Shown here: one piece after another, positions 1 to 7,041 of the stretch
Position numbering within the stretch: the stretch's first letter is position 1
Layout: each line of letters opens with the position of its first letter
Origin: Chitinophagaceae bacterium
GTDB taxonomy: Bacteria > Bacteroidota > Bacteroidia > Chitinophagales > UBA10324
DNA: 35,733 nt
NCBI GenBank assembly: GCA_947474435.1
Contig: CANJII010000032.1
Location: 1-35,733 of the forward strand
Reading direction: 5' to 3'
Program-made: the position numbers and the translations under genes
Notes under the pieces: generated by a model
What the model was told of the DNA's origin: nothing
Seen by the model: the letters and a program-made list of their open reading frames with translations, nothing else
Database searches by the model: none

Positions 1-1
1 C

Positions 2-133
2 AACAGTTCAGTGAATCAGAAAACAGATTTCTCTGCGCCTGCAAACGGATTAACACTAACCACAGTAAAATATCCCGAAGGTTATTTTCCTGAACCATTG
101 ATTGAAACCATTCGCTACTCGGAAAATAATTAG
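2..133 (+). CDS. C-terminal end of an unidentified protein (partial)
   Basis: An open frame runs in from the left edge and ends at a TAG at 131-133, giving the last 43 residues of a protein. The tail is polar, with Asn, Thr and Glu, and holds a short stretch resembling KYPEGYFPEPLIETIRYSE. No domain can be recognised from so little. The frame has no internal stop and the composition looks coding, but the fragment is short enough that an open frame by chance is possible. Confidence 0.5.
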   Translation, partial: NSSVNQKTDFSAPANGLTLTTVKYPEGYFPEPLIETIRYSENN

Positions 134-185
134 AAGAAAATAGTAGGAATTCAAAACAGTAATTATATTGTGACCGCTATGTTAA

Positions 186-269
186 CACTCACTCACTCAC
201 TCACTCACTCACTCACTCACTCACTCACTCACTCACTCACTCACTCACTCACTCACTCACTCACTCACT
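186..269. repeat. (CACT)21 tetranucleotide microsatellite
   Basis: There are 21 perfect, uninterrupted copies of CACT (84 bp). The tract lies in the non-coding gap about 50 bp after the stop of the partial gene and 440 bp before the next gene. Perfect tetranucleotide tracts of this length mutate readily by slipped-strand mispairing. It is outside any supported reading frame, so any effect would be on transcription or RNA rather than on protein frame. Positions 270-412, between this tract and the phased array, show nothing clear beyond AT-rich sequence. Confidence 0.97.
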
Positions 270-412
270 ATATGTAACTCTGTAAGTTACACTTTATCTT
301 TTTCCAACTTTACTTTTTCTTCCAACACTTTTATTGATATTAATTTTTTCGGTGCAACCGAAAAAATTATTCATGCGCATGATGCCGTAAACAATGCGGC
401 TGAAAAAAATAT

Positions 413-662
413 CCGCACCGTTCAGTCAGTCAGCCACACGGTTGAACAATTCAACCGCATGGATGAATGTTCATCCACATGGTTGGTTCAATCATCCGCA
501 TGGTTCGGTCAGCTAACCGCACGGTTGGAAGTTTCAACCGCATGGATGGGCTATCATCCACACGGACGGATGAATGAACCGCACGGTTCACCCGCTCAAC
601 CACATGGCTATCGCCTGCAACCGCACGGTTCAGATATGAAACCGCGCATTTTATTGAAAAAA
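413..662. repeat. Helically phased array of twelve CCRCAYGG repeats
   Basis: Twelve copies of a degenerate unit start at 413, 434, 455, 475, 496, 517, 538, 558, 579, 600, 621 and 642. The steps are 21 bp except two of 20 (mean 20.8), which is two turns of B-DNA. The core is CCRCAYGG, usually followed by TT or AT and preceded by AA or AT. Many cores form the dyad AACC-GCAC-GGTT. Several linkers also form dyads such as GGTTGAA/TTCAACC (440-456) and GGATGAA/TTCATCC (461-476). The first (413) and last (642) units are degenerate. The 20 bp steps break any continuous reading frame, so short open frames crossing the array are unlikely to be genes. It ends about 50 bp before the gene at 707. Confidence 0.85.
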
Positions 663-706
663 TCAACAAATAATCATTTTACAACCCTAAAAACCCCATA
701 AACAAA

Positions 707-1300
707 ATGGCAAAAAAAGATTATGTCCCCGGACAGATTGCACAAAAAAGCCCTTGGGCTACCACACTGAAGGCAAGAATTGTAACAGATGGACCTACAA
801 TCGGACTAAGTCCGAGTGACATTACAGAAGTACAAGGTGCTTGCGATAATGTAGTGTCAGGAGTGAATGATATTGATGCAGCAAACACAGCAAAGGAAGC
901 AGCAATGGGCACGGCAAACCATAAAATTCATGACGCTGAAACAATTATTCGTAAACATATTAAGCGCGGAAAAACTCACAGTGCTTATACAAACGACATC
1001 GGACAGCATCTTGGTGTGGTGGGTGACGAAAACAGTATTGACCCTGTAACAAGTTCTCCTGAATTAAAAGGCAGAAAAGACCCCGCAGGATGGCGGCTTG
1101 ATTTTAACTTGAAAGATTTTTTTGAAGGAGTAAATATTTATCGTCAAATGGAAGGTGAAGCAGGATTTACTAAAAAAGCATTCGACAACTCAAATCCTTA
1201 TCTTGATACTGACACTGTAAAACCAGGCACTCGATATTTTGCCGTGTATGTGCTTAACGATAAAGAAGTTGGTGTGAAGAGTAATGAAGTGGTTATATAA
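707..1300 (+). CDS. Two-domain protein of unknown function, helical N-terminus plus fibronectin-III-like C-terminus
   Basis: A 197-residue protein with no signal peptide or membrane segment. Residues about 1-110 look helical and end in a basic stretch (IIRKHIKRGKTHS) followed by NDIGQHLGV. The last 80 residues look like a beta-sandwich: a hydrophobic-alternating segment, then GTRYFAVYV and a final strand with EVGVKSNEVVI, as in Fn3-like domains. This resembles a family common in Bacteroidota that pairs a small helical bundle with an Fn3-like domain; I know of no assigned function. It stands alone, preceded by the phased repeat array and followed by a strong hairpin terminator, so it is probably monocistronic. 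The start has an A-rich leader, normal for this phylum. Confidence 0.85.
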   Translation: MAKKDYVPGQIAQKSPWATTLKARIVTDGPTIGLSPSDITEVQGACDNVVSGVNDIDAANTAKEAAMGTANHKIHDAETIIRKHIKRGKTHSAYTNDIGQHLGVVGDENSIDPVTSSPELKGRKDPAGWRLDFNLKDFFEGVNIYRQMEGEAGFTKKAFDNSNPYLDTDTVKPGTRYFAVYVLNDKEVGVKSNEVVI

Positions 1301-1322
1301 ATGAAAATGAAAAAATGAAAAT

Positions 1323-1360
1323 AAAAAAAAGAGAAGTGAGTAATTGCTTCTCTTTTTTTT
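1323..1360. terminator. Hairpin terminator after the gene ending at 1300
   Basis: A perfect 14 bp inverted repeat: eight A then GAGAAG at 1323-1336, a 10 nt loop, and CTTCTC then eight T at 1347-1360. The A-tract/T-tract flanks allow it to work in both directions. Confidence 0.85.
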
Positions 1361-1393
1361 CTTCAAAAAAAATAAAAACAAAAAATTAATACA

Positions 1394-1711
1394 ATGAAAA
1401 CAAAAATTTTAACACTAACATTTACTGTAATTGCCATGATTGCATTTACAATCTCATTTACTCATAGTAACCCAACGGAGAGAACAGGAAGAATGAGGCA
1501 AACTGATGGAATGTATATGTTCTATCAGTGCGACCCTGTTGATGATTACACTTATTTAGGGACTTTAAAAACTACCGTTTCTTGGAGTGGTAAACCCGAA
1601 GAATTATTCGGTGATATGAAAAAGAAAGCAAAGAAAAAATATCCAACTGCTGATGCAATCATTATTAAGACCGATGCATTGGATGAATATGATGTTGTTC
1701 AATTCAAATAA
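1394..1711 (+). CDS. Small secreted protein of unknown function
   Basis: A 105-residue protein with a clear N-terminal signal sequence (lysines, then a hydrophobic run to about residue 24). The mature part starts with a basic linker, then a compact domain containing DDYTYLGTLKTTVSW, a Lys-rich helix (DMKKKAKKKYP) and the ending TADAIIIKTDALDEYDVVQFK. That last pattern, 'ADAII..' then 'D...V.FK', recurs in small exported Bacteroidota proteins. I know no function for it. It lies after a terminator and probably has its own promoter in the A-rich leader. It is the first of four neighbouring exported proteins on the same strand that share no sequence family. Confidence 0.85.
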   Translation: MKTKILTLTFTVIAMIAFTISFTHSNPTERTGRMRQTDGMYMFYQCDPVDDYTYLGTLKTTVSWSGKPEELFGDMKKKAKKKYPTADAIIIKTDALDEYDVVQFK

Positions 1712-1758
1712 AAATATCAACAAAAATTTTTAATAAAAAATAAACAAAAACAAACCCT

Positions 1759-2364
1759 ATGAAAAATCTTTTAATGTTAATGACCATTTGCTATCTGTTC
1801 TCTTCTTGCTCATCTGAAAAATTAGTTTCTTCTTATAATGGAGGAAGCTATGAACAAGGTAAACTGATTGAACAAGGCAATAGAAAAACTGTGAACAGTT
1901 CAAGTAATAGCTTTTCTATTGTTAAGAATAATTCATCAAATGATAATGTTGTTGCAAGTCAAATAATAAATTATGTATCTACAACAAATCAATCAGTATC
2001 AAAACAAGTTAATCAAACTCAGGAAGAGAAAACAGCAATTAAAAAAACAGTTAAAACAAATTCTGTTAAAGTTTCTGTTCCAGAAAAATTGATCATAAAA
2101 ATTGATAACAGCATTGCAAAGAATTTTGTGAAAAAAGAAAATGCAAAAAAAACTGTACCGCCAGCGGGTGATAAAAGTTGGATAGTTGCTTTATTATTAT
2201 GTTTTTTCTTAGGTGGCTTAGGTATTCATAGATTTTATTTAGGCTATACTGGAATGGGAGTGTTTGAATTATTAACAGGCGGGGGATTTGGTATTTTTTG
2301 GTTTATAGATTTCATACGAATTCTTGTGAAAAATTTAAAACCGAAGGGAGGCGATTATAAATAA
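1759..2364 (+). CDS. Lipoprotein with C-terminal TM2 domain
   Basis: A 201-residue protein. Residues 1-18 form a lipoprotein signal with the lipobox ending FSSC, so Cys17 is the probable lipidated residue. A Ser/Asn/Lys-rich, probably unstructured linker covers about 20-133. The end is a TM2 domain: two hydrophobic helices with the family signature GGLGIHRFYLGYTGMG between them. TM2 domains are inner-membrane hairpins of unknown biochemical role. A lipidated N-terminus and an inner-membrane C-terminus suggest a protein tethered twice to the inner membrane with a periplasmic linker; this is inference. It is spaced 47 bp from the previous gene with an A-rich leader. Confidence 0.88.
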   Translation: MKNLLMLMTICYLFSSCSSEKLVSSYNGGSYEQGKLIEQGNRKTVNSSSNSFSIVKNNSSNDNVVASQIINYVSTTNQSVSKQVNQTQEEKTAIKKTVKTNSVKVSVPEKLIIKIDNSIAKNFVKKENAKKTVPPAGDKSWIVALLLCFFLGGLGIHRFYLGYTGMGVFELLTGGGFGIFWFIDFIRILVKNLKPKGGDYK

Positions 2365-2415
2365 TCTGGTTATCTAAAATAAAAACAAAAAATAAATTTT
2401 TAAACCAAATACAAA

Positions 2416-2898
2416 ATGAAAACAAAATTCTTATTCATTATTCTAATCTCAATTTTTGCATTTACAAATCAATCATGTCAAAAGATTGAGGGATGTACTG
2501 ACCCAAGTGCTTTCAATTACAATCCAAATGCAAATAAAAATACAGGGTGTATTGCGAAAGTAAATGGATGTACTGATCCATCTGCGACAAATTATAATTC
2601 TTCTGCAAACACATCTGATGGAAGTTGTGTTTATACGGGGGATATTGTCTTTTATCAAATGGTTGGCGGTGGATTTGGTACAACCACTGTAAATATTTTA
2701 GATGCAAGCAGTCATTTTGCATCTGCGACAATAACTTCTGACATGACAGGTACACCAAGTTGTGGTCAAAGTGGTTGTGCAAATTTTTCCAACCTTGCAG
2801 TAGGAGTTGGGAGTTACAGCGCTACTGATGGATTTACAAATTGGAGTGGGTATTTTACAATTACTTCTAATGGATGTGTTAAGTTTTATCTCTATTAG
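2416..2898 (+). CDS. Lipoprotein with two CTDPxAxNYNxxA repeats
   Basis: A 160-residue protein with a lipoprotein signal (lipobox about FTNQSC, Cys20). Two tandem Cys-containing repeats follow: GCTDPSAFNYNPNAN with a CIA ending, and GCTDPSATNYNSSAN with GSC. This Cys-Thr-Asp-Pro motif recurs in secreted Bacteroidota proteins and probably forms small disulfide-linked modules. The rest (about 75-160) is Gly/Ser/Thr-rich with four more Cys and looks like a small beta-domain; I cannot assign it. Likely outer-membrane or surface attached. Role unknown. Confidence 0.85.
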   Translation: MKTKFLFIILISIFAFTNQSCQKIEGCTDPSAFNYNPNANKNTGCIAKVNGCTDPSATNYNSSANTSDGSCVYTGDIVFYQMVGGGFGTTTVNILDASSHFASATITSDMTGTPSCGQSGCANFSNLAVGVGSYSATDGFTNWSGYFTITSNGCVKFYLY

Positions 2899-2934
2899 TT
2901 CTTAAAAAATCAATACACTTTAAAAACAAATCAC

Positions 2935-3747
2935 ATGAAAGCAAATCTTTTTATAAAACTGAATTTGGGAATAGTAATTTTATTATTCCTTCTATCATCT
3001 TGTAATAGATCTATTGATGGTATTCAAATAGTTCGAGAAAAAAAAACTAAACAAACTGAAACAATAGTTGTTGGAAAATCAAAACATCAAATCAAAGAAT
3101 CAAAAATTGAAACTCAATTCGATTCTCTCATTGCTGATAAAAAAAGTAAAGAAGAAACTTTAACCGCATCAACTGAAATATCTAACCCTGAATTAAAAAA
3201 TGAAATACCATCAATAACGAAAAATAATTCTGATGATTTTAAAATTGATTGGTCAGCAAACAATTTAGAAGAGTGTGATATAATTGTTTTGAAAACAGGG
3301 GAAGAAGTAAGCGCTAAAGTTACAGAGATAGGACAGGATGAAATAAAATATAAGAAGTGTGACAACTTAAGTGGACCTACTTATTCTATGAATAAATCCT
3401 TAGTCTTTATGATTAAATATTCCAACGGAACAAAGGATATTATATCATCAGATAATTCAACTCAAAATAATTCTTCACCCCAAAAATCACCCACACCAAA
3501 TAACGATAATTCAAAAAACGATTTAGATGATTCGAATGGAAATTCAGTATGGGGAATTATTTCTTTTGTTGTAGGACTAGTTGGTTTGATAGTATTACCA
3601 ATTCCTTTTGGCGTTGTAGCAATGATTTTTGGTGGAATTGGAGTGAATAAAAAACTTAAAGGTTTAGCAATAACAGGACTTATACTTGGTTTTATTGATT
3701 TAATTGTAGGATTAATATTGCTTGCTTTAGCACTCTCTTATTATTAG
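2935..3747 (+). CDS. Lipoprotein with DUF4190-like membrane C-terminus
   Basis: A 270-residue protein. It has a signal with lipobox LSSC (Cys near residue 23), a charged Lys/Glu/Ser linker to about residue 105, and a small domain around 112-165 with the pattern DIIVLKTGEEVSAKVTEIG...KYKKCDNLSGP...IKYSNGTK. That pattern recurs in Bacteroidota proteins that respond to nothing I can name. An Asn/Ser-rich spacer follows, then two hydrophobic segments (about 200-268) with the GIISFVVGLVG...GIGVNKKLKGLAITGLILG pattern of DUF4190. The layout (lipobox, linker, membrane hairpin) parallels the TM2 lipoprotein two genes upstream. It is closed by a strong terminator. Confidence 0.87.
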   Translation: MKANLFIKLNLGIVILLFLLSSCNRSIDGIQIVREKKTKQTETIVVGKSKHQIKESKIETQFDSLIADKKSKEETLTASTEISNPELKNEIPSITKNNSDDFKIDWSANNLEECDIIVLKTGEEVSAKVTEIGQDEIKYKKCDNLSGPTYSMNKSLVFMIKYSNGTKDIISSDNSTQNNSSPQKSPTPNNDNSKNDLDDSNGNSVWGIISFVVGLVGLIVLPIPFGVVAMIFGGIGVNKKLKGLAITGLILGFIDLIVGLILLALALSYY

Positions 3748-3796
3748 GTCATACCAGTTGTGCTCCATTTATAATCGAGCACCAAAAAATAAAAAC

Positions 3797-3830
3797 AAAA
3801 AAGCCGCACTCTGTCGAGTGCGGCTTTTTT
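3797..3830. terminator. Strong GC-rich hairpin terminator
   Basis: Stem GCCGCACTC (3803-3811), loop TGTC, stem GAGTGCGGC (3816-3824), flanked by six A and six T. This is a classic intrinsic terminator, usable in both directions. It separates the lipoprotein group from the ABC exporter segment. Confidence 0.95.
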
Positions 3831-3851
3831 GTTTAGTGTAACACTTCCATT

Positions 3852-3968
3852 TATAGCGCAGACCAAAACCTACTGCCGCAAGGCAGATGCAGCGAAGACA
3901 AACCCGCGTTCCGACAAACCCGCGAAGACAAACCAACCCCATTTGTATTCTTTTCCCCTAAAAAAACT
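3852..3968. repeat. Left copy of a ~115 bp interspersed repeat (inverted relative to 5892-6001)
   Basis: Runs from about TATAGCGCAGACC through AAAACCTACTGCCGC and GAAGACAAACCAACC to TTCCCCTAAAAAAA. Read on the other strand, 5892-6001 matches almost throughout, with scattered substitutions and a few short indels. It contains three AGACAAACC/GACAAACC sub-repeats. Just downstream (about 3970-3989) is CTTCGACAAGCTCAGAGTGA, which resembles another intergenic repeat seen widely in Bacteroidota. No transposase is present. Confidence 0.8.
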
Positions 3969-4044
3969 CTTCGACAAGCTCAGAGTGACAATTAATTGTA
4001 TCGAAGTAATATTGCTTCCGCATAAACAAAGCAGCAACTTGTAG

Positions 4045-5808
4045 TTGAAAAGAATTTTAAATAAGGTTATTGATTTCAGTTTGCTGATGCGCGTGTTGCG
4101 CCTTGCGGCGGCTCACAAAACAAAATTTTATACTGCTGTTTTTATTGCCGTGTTGATGGCGGGCTTAAGCATTCTGAACCCGTACATCATTCAAATCACA
4201 CTCGATAAATATATTCTGCAAGGCAATTATCAAATGCTGGTGACCATGAGTACGGTGCTGCTCATTTCGCTTTTCGTGCAGGGATTTCTTTCGTACCAAT
4301 TCACTTTCACCACTGCACTGCTCGGGCAAAATATTATTCAGCGGCTGCGCGTAAAAGTTTTCGCGCACCTGTTACACATGAATGTCCGCTTCTTCGATAA
4401 AACTCCCATCGGCATTTCCACCACCCGAACAGTGAACGATGTGGAAACCATCAACGATATTTTTTCGGAAGGCATTATCACCATCCTCAGCGACCTGCTC
4501 ACCATTATTGTGGTGTTGATTTTCATGTTCAGCATGTCGTGGAAACTCACGCTGGTGGCAATGTCCATTCTGCCGCTGCTCATTTTATCGGCATGGATTT
4601 TTAAAGAAGGAATAAAAAAATCATTCACCGAAGTGCGCAACCAGGTGGCGCGCCTCAACACTTTTGTGCAGGAACATTTAACCGGCATGAGCGTGGTGCA
4701 ACTCTTCACTGCCGAAGAACGGGAGATGGCGAAATTCAAAATCATTAACCGCGACCACCGCAATGCACACATCAGCAGCAACTGGTACTACAGCATATTT
4801 TTTCCGATGGTCGAAATCATTTCCGCCCTCTCCATCTCGCTGCTCGTATGGTATTGGTCTGGAAAATATTTGGAGAATGAAGTCACTGTCGGGATGTTAA
4901 GTTCATTCATTATTTGCATCAACTTATTGTTTCGACCCATCCGCATGCTCGCCGATAAATTCAACACCCTGCAAATGGGCATGGTGGCAGCCGACCGTGT
5001 TTTCAAATTAATTGACAGCGACGACCGCATTCAAAACACCGGAAAAATAAGCGCCGGAAAACTCAAGGGCGAAATCGCTTTCGAAAATGTGTGGTTCGCT
5101 TACGACGATGAGTACTATGTGCTCAAAGATGTTTCGTTCAAAGTAAAAGCAGGCGAGTCGCTCGCCATTGTGGGCGCCACCGGCAGCGGAAAAACCACCA
5201 TGATCAATTTGCTCATGCGCTTTTACGATGTGCATCGTGGGCGCATCACCATTGATGGTGTTGACATCCGCGACTACGATGTGTACTCGCTGCGCAAAAA
5301 TCTCGGAATGGTTTTGCAGGATGTGTTTTTGTTTTCAGGTTCCGTTCTCGATAATATCCGCCTGCGCAACCAAAGCATTTCGCGAGAGCAGGTAATTAGT
5401 GCATCAAAACTTTGCGGCGTCAATGAGTTTGTCGAACAACTGCCCGGCGGTTACGATTACCTTGTTAAAGAACGCGGCGCCACACTATCCATGGGGCAGC
5501 GGCAACTCATCTCGTTTGTGCGCGCGCTCGTTCACGACCCCGCCATACTCATACTCGACGAAGCCACATCCAGCATTGATACCGAGAGCGAACAAATCAT
5601 ACAGCGCGCCATCCAAAAAATGGTGAGCAACCGCACCTCCATCATCATTGCGCACCGGCTCAGCACCATACAAAATTCAAACACCATCCTCGTGCTCGAC
5701 CACGCCGAAGTAAAAGAATGCGGCACCCACGAACAGCTCATTGCACTCAATGGCTTCTATAAAAAATTATATGAGATGCAGTTCAGAAAAGAGAAGTTGT
5801 TGGTGTAA
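4045..5808 (+). CDS. ABC exporter half-transporter (membrane domain fused to ATPase)
   Basis: A 587-residue type IV ABC exporter. The six-helix membrane domain spans about 15-320. The nucleotide-binding domain has Walker A GATGSGKT (377-384), signature LSMGQ (481-485), Walker B ILILDEATS (501-509) and the H-loop His537. It should work as a homo- or heterodimer exporting lipids, peptides or drugs (MsbA/LmrA-like); the substrate cannot be told. The start given is a TTG directly after an in-frame TAG at 4042-4044, so the native N-terminus may have been trimmed. ATG at 4087 is an alternative but would cut into a conserved N-terminal segment. By eye it is clearly richer in GC than its neighbours, and it is flanked by inverted repeats. 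Confidence 0.93.
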   Translation: MKRILNKVIDFSLLMRVLRLAAAHKTKFYTAVFIAVLMAGLSILNPYIIQITLDKYILQGNYQMLVTMSTVLLISLFVQGFLSYQFTFTTALLGQNIIQRLRVKVFAHLLHMNVRFFDKTPIGISTTRTVNDVETINDIFSEGIITILSDLLTIIVVLIFMFSMSWKLTLVAMSILPLLILSAWIFKEGIKKSFTEVRNQVARLNTFVQEHLTGMSVVQLFTAEEREMAKFKIINRDHRNAHISSNWYYSIFFPMVEIISALSISLLVWYWSGKYLENEVTVGMLSSFIICINLLFRPIRMLADKFNTLQMGMVAADRVFKLIDSDDRIQNTGKISAGKLKGEIAFENVWFAYDDEYYVLKDVSFKVKAGESLAIVGATGSGKTTMINLLMRFYDVHRGRITIDGVDIRDYDVYSLRKNLGMVLQDVFLFSGSVLDNIRLRNQSISREQVISASKLCGVNEFVEQLPGGYDYLVKERGATLSMGQRQLISFVRALVHDPAILILDEATSSIDTESEQIIQRAIQKMVSNRTSIIIAHRLSTIQNSNTILVLDHAEVKECGTHEQLIALNGFYKKLYEMQFRKEKLLV

Positions 5809-5820
5809 TAGTAAATAGTC

Positions 5821-5887
5821 GTTGTCATTCCGACGAAGGAGGAATCTGTCAGTCTTTGAGAGATGCTTCGTTCCTCAGCATGACAAC
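5821..5887. repeat. 67 bp imperfect palindromic element (MITE-like)
   Basis: The left arm 5821-5849 and the reverse complement of the right arm 5859-5887 match at 22 of 29 positions, both beginning GTTGTCAT, with a 9 nt centre. The sequence type (GAAGGAGGAATCTGT and GCTTCGTTCCTCAGCATGAC) resembles palindromic intergenic repeats common in Bacteroidota genomes. It lies 12 bp after the ABC gene stop and could also act as an RNA hairpin at the transcript end. Confidence 0.8.
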
Positions 5888-5891
5888 TTTA

Positions 5892-6001
5892 TTTTTTTTT
5901 GGGGAAAAAATACAGACAAGGTTGGTTTGTCTTCACGGGTTTGTCAGAACGCGGGTTTGTCTTTGCTGTAGCTGCCCAGCGGCAGTAGGTTTTGCGTTAT
6001 A
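5892..6001. repeat. Right copy of the ~115 bp interspersed repeat
   Basis: Reverse-complement counterpart of 3852-3968. Shared blocks include GGTTGGTTTGTCTTC, GCGGGTTTGTCTTTGC and GGCAGTAGGTTTTG. Together the two copies bracket the ABC exporter gene and the 67 bp palindrome. Confidence 0.8.
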
Positions 6002-6049
6002 TCGTTTCAACAAACAAATTCTGAGCAAAGAATCTTGTTAAAATAATAA

Positions 6050-6880
6050 TTATCTAAATTGTGTAGTAAAAGCTAAAGCGATACCATTTTCCGAATAAAT
6101 TAGTTTGCCTTCACTCGTAACTTTTAATTGCATTGAAGATGCACTATCATCAACGCAATTGACAACAATTACATTTCCATACATAATATCGTAAGTTAAA
6201 GAATAACCATTAGCAACTTTTTTTTGTATCAAATTATGGTTCTCATCACTATATGTTATTAAATAGGAACCAGAGCCTCCTGTAAAAGTGTAAACAACTT
6301 TATTTGATTTTTTTTTGGATAAAATTTTAAGAGCATCAATAGTTTTATTTATATCAATATTGTCATTGTCAAATGTTTGATAATTTTCGTAAATGCTTAA
6401 CGCATCTGAATAATTTTCTTTAACCATATAATAATCTGCAATGTATCGATATGCTTCTTTAATTTCCTTTAAATATTTAGAGGTTGGAATTGCCTTTTCA
6501 ATCATTTCAAAATAAAATGGAACTGCCAATCCTTTTGCAGTAGTATCCCTTGTATCTAAATTCAAATTGCACCTTGCACGCCATTGGAATGCGATAGGCC
6601 ATTCAGGATTAATTTCATTTATATGTTTAAAGGCAGTATCAGCTAATGCAAATGAAGAATCAAAATAATATGAGCGTCCTAATGAAAACCAATCTTGAAT
6701 AATTGGTTTGTTTGAATTTTTAATTTTCAAATCATAATAGAATGCAGCGTTATCATACATTTTATTATCATAATAAGCTTTTGCTGTTTTTTCTAAAACT
6801 TGCAATGAATCTGTAGTTACTTGAGCAAATGTTTTAAGACTAACTGATAAAACTATTAACGACAATATTATTCTACTCAT
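6050..6880 (-). CDS. Secreted tetratricopeptide-like repeat protein
   Basis: A 276-residue protein. A signal peptide covers about residues 1-20 (hydrophobic core, then FAQ as cleavage site). Residues about 25-190 contain TPR-like helical pairs with YYDNKMYDNAAFYYDLKI, LGRSYYFDSSFALADTAF and IADYYMVKENYSDALSIYENY. The last 80 residues look like a beta-rich domain (VVYTFTGGSGSYLITYSDENH). Likely periplasmic, acting as a protein-protein scaffold; partner unknown. Very AT-rich compared with the ABC gene to its left. Nothing around it points to a pathway. Confidence 0.85.
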   Translation of the reverse strand: MSRIILSLIVLSVSLKTFAQVTTDSLQVLEKTAKAYYDNKMYDNAAFYYDLKIKNSNKPIIQDWFSLGRSYYFDSSFALADTAFKHINEINPEWPIAFQWRARCNLNLDTRDTTAKGLAVPFYFEMIEKAIPTSKYLKEIKEAYRYIADYYMVKENYSDALSIYENYQTFDNDNIDINKTIDALKILSKKKSNKVVYTFTGGSGSYLITYSDENHNLIQKKVANGYSLTYDIMYGNVIVVNCVDDSASSMQLKVTSEGKLIYSENGIALAFTTQFR

Positions 6881-7041
6881 TATCTTTTTTTAATTATAGT
6901 GCAAGATAGTTTTTTAATTATAAATTTTTATTGTGTGTTTAGTTTCGATCGATTCTCATTTTGCCTAAGTGTTACTGTAATCAGAACGATACATGTGTTT
7001 AAACCAGCAGGAATTTTAAATATTCATTTTTGCTTTACCAA

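Noticed and set aside
413-662. CRISPR array
   Set aside because: Repeated core is only about 8 bp with degenerate linkers of about 13 bp; there are no long identical repeats and no cas genes.
451-701. Short open frames on both strands across the phased array, one with PHG every seven residues
   Set aside because: The periodicity comes from the 21 bp DNA repeat. The 20 bp steps at 455-475 and 538-558 break the frame, and the amino-acid pattern holds only in the second half.
3829-4044. 71-residue open frame before the ABC gene
   Set aside because: It is made of the interspersed repeat sequence, has an odd composition and no recognisable domain.
5856-6041. 61-residue open frame after the ABC gene
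   Set aside because: It lies over the palindromic element and the right inverted repeat; no coding features.
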